Assembly (NCBI GenBank): GCA_964555285.1
Contig: CAZKRM010000006.1
Coordinates: 62,001 to 126,000, forward strand
DNA from: JBBIQV01 sp964555285
GTDB taxonomy: Bacteria; Nitrospirota; Nitrospiria; Nitrospirales; Nitrospiraceae
Length of the DNA stretch: 64,000 nucleotides
Direction: 5' to 3'
The notes under the pieces were generated by a model that was not told where the DNA came from, searched no databases, and saw only the letters and a program-made list of their open reading frames with translations. The number at the start of each line of letters is the position of its first letter. The first letter of the stretch is position 1. This document shows, one piece after another, positions 43,369 through 51,991 of this stretch. A program made the position numbers and the translations under genes.

Positions 43369-43440
43369 TTGTCAGCGGTCAGCAGTCAGCAATGAGGTGC
43401 CTGGTCTTTTCGCTGATGACTGATCGCTGAGAGCTGACGG
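43369..43440. repeat. Heptamer-periodic palindrome C (rny-ymdB spacer)
   Basis: Left arm 7-mers: TTGTCAG, CGGTCAG, CAGTCAG, CAATGAG (43369-43396). Right arm: CTGATGA, CTGATCG, CTGAGAG, CTGACGG (43413-43440). The arms are near reverse complements with a 16-nt loop. The unit (TCAGCNN) differs from that of A and B but the 7-nt period and the two-arm plan are the same. It fills most of the spacer. Confidence 0.8.
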
Positions 43441-43445
43441 CTTTT

Positions 43446-44225
43446 ATGAAGGTGCTGTTCATCGGTGACATCGTGGGCGAGCCGGGTCGGCGGGCGGTCT
43501 CGCGTTTGGTCCCCAAGCTGGTGGCGCAACACCGGATCGACGTCGTCATCGGTAATGGAGAAAACGCGGCCGGCGGGTTTGGCATTACGCCTGATTTGGC
43601 GGAGGAACTCTTCGAGTTAGGACTCTCGGTCATCACGACCGGCAATCACGCGTGGGACAAGAAGGAAATCCTCGATTACTTCCCTCGGGAGCGACGCTTG
43701 TTGCGTCCTGCGAATTACCCTGATGGTGTGCCGGGACATGGCAGCATCGTGATCGAAGCGCCAGGGGGCGATCGGCTGGCTGTGTTGCATCTGATGGGAC
43801 GGGCATTCATGCCTACGCTCGACTGCCCCTTCCAAGTGGCCAAGCGGGAAGTGGCGACATTGAAGCGGGAGACCTCTGTTGTTCTGGTCGATATGCATGC
43901 GGAGGCGACATCGGAGAAAATGGCGATGGGCTATTTTCTGGACGGCGAGGTCTCGGCGGTCGTCGGGACACACACGCACGTGCAGACGGCGGATGAACAG
44001 ATTCTCCCCAAAGGGACCGCCTACATCACCGATATCGGCATGACCGGCCCGCTCCATTCCGTCATCGGCATCAAGAAGGAACTGGCGATCGGGAAATTTC
44101 TCACCGGGATGCCGCGCCGGTTTGAAGTGGCGAATGGGCCGGCGGTGTTGTGTGCGGCGCTGGTGGAGTTGGATCCCACGCTGGGCAAGGCGCTCTCGAT
44201 TCAGCGGATCCGCGTGATCGATTGA
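43446..44225 (+). CDS. ymdB: YmdB-family metallophosphoesterase (TIGR00282)
   Basis: Calcineurin-like phosphoesterase known from Bacillus to hydrolyse 2',3'-cyclic nucleotides and to affect RNase Y. Metal ligands stand in GDIVGEPGRR, IGNGENAAGGF, ITTGNHAWD, VDMHAEATSEK and GTHTHVQTADEQ. At 259 residues it is complete. It follows rny after the palindrome and has no clear ribosome site of its own. Functional coupling with RNase Y is known from the family, not shown here. Confidence 0.93.
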   Translation: MKVLFIGDIVGEPGRRAVSRLVPKLVAQHRIDVVIGNGENAAGGFGITPDLAEELFELGLSVITTGNHAWDKKEILDYFPRERRLLRPANYPDGVPGHGSIVIEAPGGDRLAVLHLMGRAFMPTLDCPFQVAKREVATLKRETSVVLVDMHAEATSEKMAMGYFLDGEVSAVVGTHTHVQTADEQILPKGTAYITDIGMTGPLHSVIGIKKELAIGKFLTGMPRRFEVANGPAVLCAALVELDPTLGKALSIQRIRVID

Positions 44226-44266
44226 CGAAGCAGCCATTGGCCTTGACGCGCACCCTCGTCCCTCCT

Positions 44267-45622
44267 ATGTCTCACGTGGAGTCCTCCGGACGGATTCTCA
44301 CCATCTCCCAACTGACGAGTCTCGTTCGCGATTCCCTGGAAAGCCGATTCTCGGACCTCTGGGTTGAAGGGGAAATCTCGAATCTCCGTGCGCCCGCGTC
44401 CGGTCATCTGTATTTCACGTTGAAGGACGAGGCGAGTCAGGTGCGGGCCGTCTTGTTTCGATCCGGTGCGAGCCGTCTCCGCTTCTCTCTCCATGACGGC
44501 CTCCTGGTCGTGGTCCGAGGCCGCCTCTCTGTCTACGAGCCGCGCGGTGAGTATCAACTGATCCTCGAGTACGTCGAGCCGAAAGGGTTCGGCGCCTTGC
44601 AACTCGCGTTCGAGCAACTGAAAGAAAGGCTTGCGCGAGAAGGGCTCTTCGATCAGAGCCGTAAACGACCGCTCCCTGCTTTTCCAAGACGAGTGGGAGT
44701 GGTCACCTCGCTGTCCGGCGCTGCCATCCGGGATATGCTGTCGGTGCTCCACCGGCGCTGTCCGATCCTTCACGTGATGATTGCGCCGGTACCCGTTCAA
44801 GGGGACGGTGCGGCTGTGCAGATTGCCGGCGCGATCCGGCGCCTCAGCGAATCCCGGTCTGTCGACGTGATCATCGTCGGAAGAGGGGGCGGGTCACCCG
44901 AAGACCTCTGGTGTTTTAACGAGGAGGCGGTGGTCCGCGCGATTGTCGCGTCGAAAGTGCCCGTCGTGTCGGCGGTCGGGCACGAGATTGATTACACCTT
45001 GGCAGACTTTGCTGCGGACTATCGAGCCCCAACACCCTCAGTTGCCGCGGAAGCGGTGGCCCCTGTCCTGGCGGACCTTGTCGATCGTCTGCGTGAATTA
45101 CGTCATCGTGCCTCCCGTGTCATGCGACACGAGATGGCGGCCTCGCGAAACAGGCTGGAGAGGGCGGCCGACCGACTCACGGTGCTGCAATGGCAGCTGC
45201 AGCGCGAAGGGCAACGGCTGGATGAGGTGGTCGGAGTCCTGACTCACCATCTGCGAGATAGGGTAGGGCGCTTGCATCACCGGCTGCTCGGTATACGTCA
45301 CGATCTGCACTCGCGCAATCCGTTACTCATCGTGAAGCAAGCGGTTGCGGTGGTCCCGCAACTTCTGCGACGTCTTGAGCGGCAGATGCATGGTGGTCTT
45401 GCAAGAAGGCGACAGCGGCTGGTGGCAGGTGTTGGGTCGCTGAATAGCCTGAGCCCTCTTGCCGTCTTAGGTCGCGGGTATAGCATTGTCCGCACCGTTC
45501 CAGAGGGGAAGGTGCTGCGACGAGCCGGCGACGCACGAGTTGGGCAACTGGTCCGAGCGCAACTGGCCGTCGGCCAGCTGGACTGTGTGGTCAAACAGAT
45601 TCGCTCCAATTCATCTCCTTGA
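44267..45622 (+). CDS. xseA: Exodeoxyribonuclease VII large subunit
   Basis: Catalytic subunit of the single-strand exonuclease ExoVII. The N-terminal OB fold (DLWVEGEISNLRAPASGHLY) is followed by the catalytic region (RVGVVTSLSGAAIRDMLSVL, IIVGRGGGSPEDLWCFNEEA, VVSAVGHEIDYTLADFAADY with RAPTPSVAAE) and a long coiled coil. LAVLGRGYSIV is the C-terminal signature. The ATG at 44267 begins MSHVESSGRIL near the family's normal start, but no good ribosome site is seen and the frame is open upstream into ymdB. Confidence 0.93.
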   Translation: MSHVESSGRILTISQLTSLVRDSLESRFSDLWVEGEISNLRAPASGHLYFTLKDEASQVRAVLFRSGASRLRFSLHDGLLVVVRGRLSVYEPRGEYQLILEYVEPKGFGALQLAFEQLKERLAREGLFDQSRKRPLPAFPRRVGVVTSLSGAAIRDMLSVLHRRCPILHVMIAPVPVQGDGAAVQIAGAIRRLSESRSVDVIIVGRGGGSPEDLWCFNEEAVVRAIVASKVPVVSAVGHEIDYTLADFAADYRAPTPSVAAEAVAPVLADLVDRLRELRHRASRVMRHEMAASRNRLERAADRLTVLQWQLQREGQRLDEVVGVLTHHLRDRVGRLHHRLLGIRHDLHSRNPLLIVKQAVAVVPQLLRRLERQMHGGLARRRQRLVAGVGSLNSLSPLAVLGRGYSIVRTVPEGKVLRRAGDARVGQLVRAQLAVGQLDCVVKQIRSNSSP

Positions 45623-45646
45623 CCTGATTCCGATGGCAGGTATAAT
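45619..45646 (+). promoter_or_regulatory. Promoter before xseB
   Basis: TTGACC (45619-45624, overlapping the xseA stop codon) and TATAAT (45641-45646) with a 16-nt spacer. It would allow xseB and tlyA to be transcribed separately from xseA. Confidence 0.55.
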
Positions 45647-45680
45647 GACGCGATTTCGTCTTCTTGTCGTGAGGTAACCA

Positions 45681-45938
45681 GTGGCACCCGTGAAATTCGA
45701 GCAGGCGATGGCCCGGCTGGAAGCGATCGTCGCTGAATTGGAGAAGGGCGACCAGCCGCTCGATGAGTCCCTGAAGATTTTTGAAGAGGGGATCCGTCTG
45801 TCCAAGTCCTGCTTGAAGATGTTGGAGGACGCCGAGCGGAAAGTGGAAATCCTGGTGCAAGACAAGGACGGCAAGAAACGGCTTCAAGCGTTCTCGCTGG
45901 AAGATGACGAGGCTGATGAGCCAGATTCCAGCGCATAG
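45681..45938 (+). CDS. xseB: Exodeoxyribonuclease VII small subunit
   Basis: Short helical subunit that wraps the coiled coil of XseA. FEQAMARLEAIVAELEKGDQ and PLDESLKIFEEGIRLSKSCL are the standard family blocks. Its 85 residues include an acidic C-terminal tail. The GTG start has GAGGT upstream, and the gene lies 58 nt after xseA. Confidence 0.94.
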   Translation: MAPVKFEQAMARLEAIVAELEKGDQPLDESLKIFEEGIRLSKSCLKMLEDAERKVEILVQDKDGKKRLQAFSLEDDEADEPDSSA

Positions 45939-45992
45939 CCTCTCACGAGCTTCGGTGTGTCGGCTCTCCTCCGTTGTTTCATTTCTTGCTCA

Positions 45993-46769
45993 ATGGCTCC
46001 AAAGGTTCGCACAGCGAAGGAGCGGTTGGATCGTCTGGTCGCGGCCCGCGGGTTGGCGACGAGTCGTGAAGTTGCAGGCCGTATGATCTTGGCTGGTCGT
46101 ATTACAGTCGATGGGGTACTCGTTGATAAGCCGGCCAAGCTCGTTTCTGCTGAGGCCAGTCTTGAGGTGTTGACGCAGGGGCCTTCCTACGTGAGTCGCG
46201 CCGGAGAGAAGTTGGCGGCGGCGCTCGATACCTTCCAAATCCACCCAGAGGGGCTGATTGGGTTAGATGTCGGCTGTTCAACCGGCGGTTTCACGGACTG
46301 CCTGTTGCAGCGTGGGGCAAAACGGGTCTACGCGGTTGACGTGGGGTATGGACAATTCGACTGGCGGCTCCGCCATGATCCGCGTGTAGTCTTGTTGGAG
46401 CGAACTAACATTCGCCATCTGGCTCCGTCGTCGATTTCTGATCCAATCGATATGGCCGTGGTCGATGTCTCCTTTATTTCACTCACGATTGTCCTCCCAT
46501 GCTTGGTGAAGTTCTTGAGCGTTGCAGCCACGGTCGTGGCCCTCGTCAAGCCACAGTTCGAAGTGGGGCGGGGAAAGGTGGGAAAGGGCGGGGTGGTGCG
46601 CGATGACGCCCAGAGATTCGCGGTGACAGACAACATTATCAAGTGCGGTGTGTCACTGGGGTTTCAGCCGATTGGTGTTGTGGACTCGCCCGTCGAGGGT
46701 CGCAAAGGGAACCGAGAAATCCTGGTTGCGTTCGAGAGGGGAATGCCTACGCACCGTCAGGTCTCGTAG
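45993..46769 (+). CDS. tlyA: TlyA-family rRNA methyltransferase / hemolysin
   Basis: S4 RNA-binding domain (ERLDRLVAARGLATSREVAG, RITVDGVLVDKPAK) followed by an FtsJ-like SAM methyltransferase (GLDVGCSTGGFTDCLLQRGA, VYAVDVGYGQFDWRL, DMAVVDVSFISLTIVLP, LVKPQFEVGRGKVGKGGVV). TlyA proteins 2'-O-methylate cytidines in 16S and 23S rRNA. The ATG at 45993 gives MAPKVRTAKERL; a start at 45957 is open but less likely. The dxs gene often next to xseB-tlyA is absent. Confidence 0.92.
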   Translation: MAPKVRTAKERLDRLVAARGLATSREVAGRMILAGRITVDGVLVDKPAKLVSAEASLEVLTQGPSYVSRAGEKLAAALDTFQIHPEGLIGLDVGCSTGGFTDCLLQRGAKRVYAVDVGYGQFDWRLRHDPRVVLLERTNIRHLAPSSISDPIDMAVVDVSFISLTIVLPCLVKFLSVAATVVALVKPQFEVGRGKVGKGGVVRDDAQRFAVTDNIIKCGVSLGFQPIGVVDSPVEGRKGNREILVAFERGMPTHRQVS

Positions 46770-46895
46770 TGGGCTGCGCTCAAACAGCGTCGCTCAGCGG
46801 GGCAATGTGGATCTCACTGATCTGGGATCTCGACAAGAGCTGAGTCGGGAGATGGAGCGACAACGGAGCATTCACAATCTGAAGTGGGGGAATGC

Positions 46896-47819
46896 ATGAA
46901 AGTGTTAGTAACAGGAGGAGCTGGTTTCATCGGATCTCATCTGGTGGACCGGCTGGTGCAAGAGGGCCACGAGGTTGTGGTGGTCGATAACCTTTCGACC
47001 GGTAAGCGGCGAAATTTGAATCGAGCCGCGCGCTTGTACAAGCTCGACATCCAGAGCTGGCGCCTCGAGCGGGTGTTTCGGAACGAACGGCCTTCGCTCG
47101 TCATGCACTTGGCGGCACAAATGGATGTGCGCCGCTCCGTGGAGGATCCTGTCTTCGACGCGCAGGTGAACATTCTCGGTACTCTGAACGTGCTCGATCA
47201 GGCGGTGAAGCACGGAGTCAGGAAGGTGATTTTTTCCTCGTCTGGAGGAGCGATCTACGGAGAGCAACAGGCCTTCCCCGCGCAGGAATCCCATGTGACG
47301 CAGCCACTCTCCCCGTACGGGATCAGTAAGTTGTGCGGAGAACAGTATCTGTCCTATTACCAGCGAGTGAGCGGTGTGCAGTACGTCAGCCTTCGCTATG
47401 CCAACGTGTATGGACCCCGTCAGGATCCAGAGGGAGAGGCGGGAGTCGTGGCGATCTTTATTCAGAAGTTCCTCAGTCATGAGCAGCCTATCATTAATGG
47501 GAATGGGCGGCAGACCCGCGATTTTATCTTCGTGGAAGACGTGGTGGAAGCGAACCTGTCGGCGATGGGTCAGGAGGTACAAGGGATCTATAATGTGGGA
47601 ATGGGGCAGGAAACGTCGATCAACGATCTCTTTCGAACCCTCGTCGAGCTGACGAAAGCGACCTGCAAAGAGGTCCACGGCCCTGCCAAGAAAGGGGAGC
47701 AGGCGCGTAGCGTTATTGATGCCACAAAACTTCGTCAGGAGCTTGGATGGGAGCCGAAAGTGGATCTACACGAAGGCCTCCGCCGGACGGTGGCCTTTTT
47801 TGAGGAAAAAATGGGCTAG
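46896..47819 (+). CDS. NAD-dependent epimerase/dehydratase (UDP-glucose 4-epimerase-like)
   Basis: Short-chain extended dehydrogenase acting on a nucleotide sugar. The NAD site is VLVTGGAGFIGSHLVDRL, the active site has SSSGGAIYGE and the YxxxK pair in PYGISKLCGEQY. DVRRSVEDPVFDAQVNILGT and ANVYGPRQDPEGEAGVVAIF are typical of GalE/WbpP-like enzymes. The ATG at 46896 follows GGGGG at good distance. It stands alone without other polysaccharide genes, so the sugar cannot be named. Confidence 0.88.
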   Translation: MKVLVTGGAGFIGSHLVDRLVQEGHEVVVVDNLSTGKRRNLNRAARLYKLDIQSWRLERVFRNERPSLVMHLAAQMDVRRSVEDPVFDAQVNILGTLNVLDQAVKHGVRKVIFSSSGGAIYGEQQAFPAQESHVTQPLSPYGISKLCGEQYLSYYQRVSGVQYVSLRYANVYGPRQDPEGEAGVVAIFIQKFLSHEQPIINGNGRQTRDFIFVEDVVEANLSAMGQEVQGIYNVGMGQETSINDLFRTLVELTKATCKEVHGPAKKGEQARSVIDATKLRQELGWEPKVDLHEGLRRTVAFFEEKMG

Positions 47820-47885
47820 CGGTACTCTCATGTGGCCAGCCATTCGCGGATGAAAGCATTCGTGGATGAAAGATCGGTCACTGGT

Positions 47886-48206
47886 TTAGTAGCGAGGGAT
47901 AGAGGCATCGACCTGGAGAGACCAAGCATCGATGCCCCCAGTCAAATTCTTGACGTTGGAGAATCCTTGCTGAAGAAGAAAGCCTGTGGCATCGGCACTC
48001 CGCATCCCATGATGGCAATAGGCAATAATCTCGGTCTGGGGGTCGAGCTTCTCTAATGACCGGGGAAGCGTTGCGAGCGGAATCAGGATTGAACCTTCAA
48101 TCTTAGCCAAGTTGTATTCCCATTGTTCTCTAACGTCGAGCAAGACCAGCTTCTCACCTTTATTTAGGCGCATCTTTAGTTCTTTCGGGGTAATTACGAA
48201 TCCCAT
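47886..48206 (-). CDS. Single-domain rhodanese-like sulfurtransferase
   Basis: 106 residues covering one rhodanese domain: KLVLLDVREQWEYNLAKIEG, IPLATLPRSLEKL, and the active loop AYCHHGMRSADATGFLLQQG with the catalytic Cys. It ends with NVKNLTGGIDAWS. GGAGG lies 8 nt before the ATG. The likely role is transfer of persulfide sulfur or cyanide detoxification. Sequence composition begins to be more AT-rich from here to about 49000. Confidence 0.92.
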   Translation of the reverse strand: MGFVITPKELKMRLNKGEKLVLLDVREQWEYNLAKIEGSILIPLATLPRSLEKLDPQTEIIAYCHHGMRSADATGFLLQQGFSNVKNLTGGIDAWSLQVDASIPRY

Positions 48207-48575
48207 ATTGGGCGCCTCCGAATAGTTTGGAGTATCTTATTAAAGGGGTTCAAATGGTGTCAACTGGACTTTCCAAAGGCGTAGGGTTGACACTCATTGG
48301 CGACGAAAGCAGTTCCATCAGATCAGATGCAGATGTCGCCTTTTGACAAGAACAAAAAATGGACATTTTTGTCAATTTATTGTCTTGGTGCTGCTTTTTT
48401 CGTACACTCATTACTGGGTTTATTGAGTTGTATAGAAGAAAGCACAATATTAAGCACTTGATATATCGATGATTATATTTTTCATGGTTAGGTAATGGAG
48501 GCATAGATGTTGCTCATCTTTGAATAGCAGTTGAAAGTATTATCCAGTTCATAAGAATAATTTGATGGGCACAAT
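48207..48575. other. AT-rich intergenic stretch before cutA
   Basis: About 370 nt with a base composition clearly richer in A and T than the rest of the window, including TTTTTTCG and ATATATCG runs. Weak open frames exist on the minus strand (84 codons, 48250-48504), but they lack a ribosome site and a recognisable family. I see no gene. It may be an import together with cutA or a relaxed non-coding stretch. Confidence 0.5.
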
Positions 48576-48917
48576 TTGGCTACTAACAAGAAAAAGTTAG
48601 TTTCTGACCTTCTTGTGTTAGTGAGTGTGGGGTCTACTGACGAAGGAATCAAGATCGCCAAGGTTATCGTCGAAGCCAAGCTAGCCGCATGTGCCAATAT
48701 AGTTCCCGCTATCCGTTCAATCTTTTCCTGGGAGGGGAAAATTGAAAATTGCGCAGAGGCATTGATCATATTTAAGACTACCAGCTTGTGCTACAAGCGC
48801 CTTGAAGACAAAGTGAAGGAGAACCATACATACTCGGTTCCTGAGATTATTGGGTTCTCTATTGATTTTGGCTCGCCTCAATATCGGAAGTGGATTAGAG
48901 TGCAGACATCTAAGTGA
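48576..48917 (+). CDS. cutA: CutA1 divalent-cation tolerance protein
   Basis: Trimeric PII-like protein. IKIAKVIVEAKLAACANIVP, AIRSIFSWEGKIENCAEALI, FKTTSLCYKRLEDKVKENHT and SVPEIIGFSIDFGSPQYRKW follow the family. At 113 residues it is complete. The start TTG at 48576 is uncertain and there is no clear ribosome site. The gene is AT-richer than its neighbours (ATT, AAA and TTT codons are frequent), which suggests transfer. Its cellular role is not settled; a link to copper tolerance is historical. Confidence 0.88.
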   Translation: MATNKKKLVSDLLVLVSVGSTDEGIKIAKVIVEAKLAACANIVPAIRSIFSWEGKIENCAEALIIFKTTSLCYKRLEDKVKENHTYSVPEIIGFSIDFGSPQYRKWIRVQTSK

Positions 48918-49040
48918 TTGAGTTTCAATTGCAATGACTTCGTCACCGGAAAGAGGGGGTTGACGGATGCTAGCTAGAACAGTACACTCGAAACCAGCTA
49001 GCGTTTTGGTCTCCCTTTAAGACCAGGGAGAGTGAAGATC

Positions 49041-50066
49041 ATGGCACAGGGAACAGAAAATAACGACGCCTATACGGTTGTCATCTTTCGTGGGTCGACG
49101 GCGAAGCCACTCCGATTCAGTTTTCCACACAAGTTCGTTCGCAAGCTATTGATCTTGCTTGCCTGTTTCGTTTTCGCCGATCTGCTGTTGATTTCCCATT
49201 ACGTGATAAGAACCGGTGAGGTCTGGGAGCTTTCAGCGTTCCGTGCTGAGGCTATGAGCGCACGGGAGCAGACTGCTGCTTTTTCCTCAGCCATTGACGA
49301 TCTGAAGAAGCGTCTGACTTCAATGAAGGAAGTTAATCAACGCTTACGTGTGATGCTCGGAATTGAATCTGTAAAGCCTGGAGACCTCATGAATGGTCGA
49401 GGCGGTGAGGATGGACCCCTTCCCGATGGGAAAGAGGTTTCGATGGAAAAGATTTCATCGAATTCTCTGCCTAGCAGCGGAACCCAACTTGCTGGAGATG
49501 CTCAATCGAGTAAAACAGAAGCCAAGGGAACAACTTTAGCGCCTACTGGTGATGAACAGTATGTAATGGCCAGGGTCAAAGACGATATTGAGCAACTATC
49601 GAAGGAGGCATCGATCCAGGAGAAGATTCTGCAGGAGTTGACCGAGGCCGCGCAGCAACGTTCCTCTCGCTGGGCAGCTACTCCGTCTATTTGGCCGGTT
49701 AAGGGGTGGGTCACCTCTGGGTTTGGGCCTCGTGTCTCTCCATTCACAGAAAAGCCTGCTTGGCACGACGGGCTTGATATTGGGGCTGCCCCCAATGCTC
49801 CGGTACAAGCGCCTGCACAGGGTCGTATCACGGCTATTGGATTTGACCCGAAACTGGGGAATATGGTGCGCATCGATCATGGGTACGGAATCGAGACTCT
49901 CTACGGGCACCTAGCCAAGTCGCTGGTGAAAGAAGGTCAGAGAGTGAAGCGTGGGGACGTTGTCGGGTTGGTCGGAAGCAGCGGACTGGCGACGGGTCCA
50001 CATTTGCATTACATGGTCAAGGCCAATGGCCAAAGCATTGACCCGACCCGATATATCCTCGAATAG
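49041..50066 (+). CDS. M23-family peptidase (LytM-type) with membrane anchor and coiled coil
   Basis: Cell-wall endopeptidase or division-associated activator. One transmembrane helix near the N-terminus (LLILLACFVFADLLLISHYV) is followed by coiled-coil segments (about 75-105 and 180-210). The C-terminal M23 domain has WVTSGFGPRVSPFTEKPAWH with HDGLDIG, GIETLYGHLAKS and the HLH metal motif in GPHLHYMVKANG. The zinc ligands are complete, so it should be active. The ATG at 49041 is better spaced from GGGAGA than the GTG at 49032. Confidence 0.92.
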   Translation: MAQGTENNDAYTVVIFRGSTAKPLRFSFPHKFVRKLLILLACFVFADLLLISHYVIRTGEVWELSAFRAEAMSAREQTAAFSSAIDDLKKRLTSMKEVNQRLRVMLGIESVKPGDLMNGRGGEDGPLPDGKEVSMEKISSNSLPSSGTQLAGDAQSSKTEAKGTTLAPTGDEQYVMARVKDDIEQLSKEASIQEKILQELTEAAQQRSSRWAATPSIWPVKGWVTSGFGPRVSPFTEKPAWHDGLDIGAAPNAPVQAPAQGRITAIGFDPKLGNMVRIDHGYGIETLYGHLAKSLVKEGQRVKRGDVVGLVGSSGLATGPHLHYMVKANGQSIDPTRYILE

Positions 50067-50230
50067 CTTCTGCCAGGTATTCCTCTTTGCCAGTACCGTG
50101 TGGAGCGAGCTTTTTGTACGACCTCGTTAATCTCCTTCCTCGGTCGGATCGTAAAACATAATCTCCCCTTCAGTCGCATCACGAGAAGGCCTGGTCTGCT
50201 CCGAGAGCAAGGGTAGCGCAGCATCGGCTG

Positions 50231-50239
50231 TGCTATACT
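50231..50239 (+). promoter_or_regulatory. Extended -10 promoter of fhs
   Basis: TGC-TATACT at 50231-50239 forms an extended -10 element; no clear -35 is visible. It is followed by GCATCGCC. The implied transcript begins near 50246, which excludes the upstream GTG at 50230 and supports the GTG at 50281 as the fhs start. Confidence 0.45.
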
Positions 50240-50280
50240 GCATCGCCGTGCGCTGCAATTATCCCCCCGCTGAACTTCCT

Positions 50281-51969
50281 GTGACAGATATCGAGATCGC
50301 CCGCTCCGTCATGCCCCGCCCGATTCAAGAAATCGCGGAGAACTTGGGGCTACAGCGCGATGAGTTCATTGCCTACGGGCGGACGAAAGCCAAGATTTCC
50401 CTTGAGGCATTGGAGCGACTGGAGCACCGCCCCCGAGGCCGTTACGTGCTCGTGACGGCCATGAATCCGACCCCCCTTGGGGAGGGGAAAACCACCACGT
50501 CGATCGGCTTGGCTATGGGATTGTGCCGACTCGGCCATCGCGCAGTGGTGACGTTGCGACAGCCATCACTCGGTCCGGTATTCGGGATCAAAGGAGGGGG
50601 AACAGGAGGAGGCAGGGCGCAGCTGATGCCAATGGAGGAGATCAATTTCCACCTGACCGGCGACGCGCATGCTGTCGCTGCCGGCCACAATCTGCTGGCA
50701 GCCAGTGTAGATAATCACCTCTATCACGGCAACGAATTGGGTATTGATCCTGGTCGAATCACCTGGCCGCGCGCGATGAACGTGAGCGACCGAGCCTTGC
50801 GACAGGTCTCGCTCGGTGATGGAGCGGTGACGGGCCCACGCCGGACTCAATTCGTGATTACAGAAGCGTCGGAAGTGATGGCCATCTTGGCCCTTGCCTC
50901 CAGTCCAGCCGATCTCAGGCAACGGTTGGGGCGGATCGTGGTCGGCTTCACCAGGCAGGGTAAACCGGTGACGGCCGAAGATCTGAGCTTTGCAGGAGCG
51001 ATGGCAGCGCTGCTCAAGGAGGCCCTTCTTCCAAACTTGGTTCAGACGCTTGAAGGGACCCCCGCCGTTGTCCACACAGGCCCTTTCGGCAATATCGCTC
51101 ATGGTAACTGCTCTGTGTTGGCCGATGCCATTGCGCTTCGATGCGCCGACTACGTCGTGACGGAGGCAGGGTTCGGCAGCGAGTTGGGTGCGGAGAAGTT
51201 TTTCAATATCAAGTGCCGCGTGTCTGGATGTCGCCCGCAGGCCGCAGTGGTCGTTGCGACGTTGCGGGCGCTGAAACTCCACGGTGGCGGCGGGATGATG
51301 AAGGTCGGTGCGCGGTCACCTGTCGGTCTGACAGGGCCGAATCGTGAAGCCCTGACACGAGGCTTGGCCAACCTTGTCCAACATATCGAGAACGTTCGAG
51401 CCTACGGAGTCCCGGTCGTGGTCGCTCTCAATGCATTCCCGAACGATCTCAAAGAGGAGTTAGACTTCGTTTGTCAGTGGGTTAGAGAAGCTGGGGCAGC
51501 AGGGGCAGCCGTATCAACGCATTGGGCCGATGGAGGCCGAGGGGCAGAGGAATTGGCGCATGTGGTCATAGAAGCCGCTGGGCAACGGTCCGATTGTACG
51601 CTTCTCTATGAAGATATCCTGCCGATCAAGCAGAAGATCGAACGAGTCGCCCAGCGCATGTACGGAGCAGCGGGCGTGTCCTACGAAGATAGGGCGGTGG
51701 AGCAGATTGAACTTGCATCACGTCTTGGGTTCAGCCATTTCCCGGTCTGCATGGCTAAGACGCCTCTGTCCCTGTCGCATGATCCCACACTCAAGGGGCG
51801 TCCAACTGGTTTCATCCTTCCGATTAAAGAGCTGCGGATTCTCGCGGGGGCGGGATTCCTCACTGCCGTCTGCTCAGGCATCCAGCTGATGCCGGGCTTG
51901 CCGAAACGGCCAGCAGGGGAACGCATCGATGTGGATCCAGGGACAGGGAAGATTGTAGGGCTTGCGTGA
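50281..51969 (+). CDS. fhs: Formate-tetrahydrofolate ligase
   Basis: ATP-dependent enzyme joining formate to tetrahydrofolate, feeding one-carbon metabolism. The nucleotide site is TPLGEGKTTTSIGLAMGL, followed by RQPSLGPVFGIKGGGTGGG and INFHLTGDAHAVAAGHNLLA. EAGFGSELGAEKFFNIKCR and GFILPIKELRILAGAGFL are also family blocks. From GTG 50281 it has 562 residues, the usual length (about 557). The start lies after the likely promoter at 50231 and has no clear Shine-Dalgarno sequence. Confidence 0.95.
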   Translation: MTDIEIARSVMPRPIQEIAENLGLQRDEFIAYGRTKAKISLEALERLEHRPRGRYVLVTAMNPTPLGEGKTTTSIGLAMGLCRLGHRAVVTLRQPSLGPVFGIKGGGTGGGRAQLMPMEEINFHLTGDAHAVAAGHNLLAASVDNHLYHGNELGIDPGRITWPRAMNVSDRALRQVSLGDGAVTGPRRTQFVITEASEVMAILALASSPADLRQRLGRIVVGFTRQGKPVTAEDLSFAGAMAALLKEALLPNLVQTLEGTPAVVHTGPFGNIAHGNCSVLADAIALRCADYVVTEAGFGSELGAEKFFNIKCRVSGCRPQAAVVVATLRALKLHGGGGMMKVGARSPVGLTGPNREALTRGLANLVQHIENVRAYGVPVVVALNAFPNDLKEELDFVCQWVREAGAAGAAVSTHWADGGRGAEELAHVVIEAAGQRSDCTLLYEDILPIKQKIERVAQRMYGAAGVSYEDRAVEQIELASRLGFSHFPVCMAKTPLSLSHDPTLKGRPTGFILPIKELRILAGAGFLTAVCSGIQLMPGLPKRPAGERIDVDPGTGKIVGLA

Positions 51970-51991
51970 GCCGCGCGCGTGCAGTGTGCTC

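Noticed and set aside
48240..48260. GGTTCAAAT resembling a tRNA T-loop
   Set aside because: No cloverleaf can be folded from the flanks.
48250..48504. 84-codon minus-strand frame in the AT-rich spacer
   Set aside because: No ribosome site, no family resemblance, and the composition fits non-coding AT-rich DNA.
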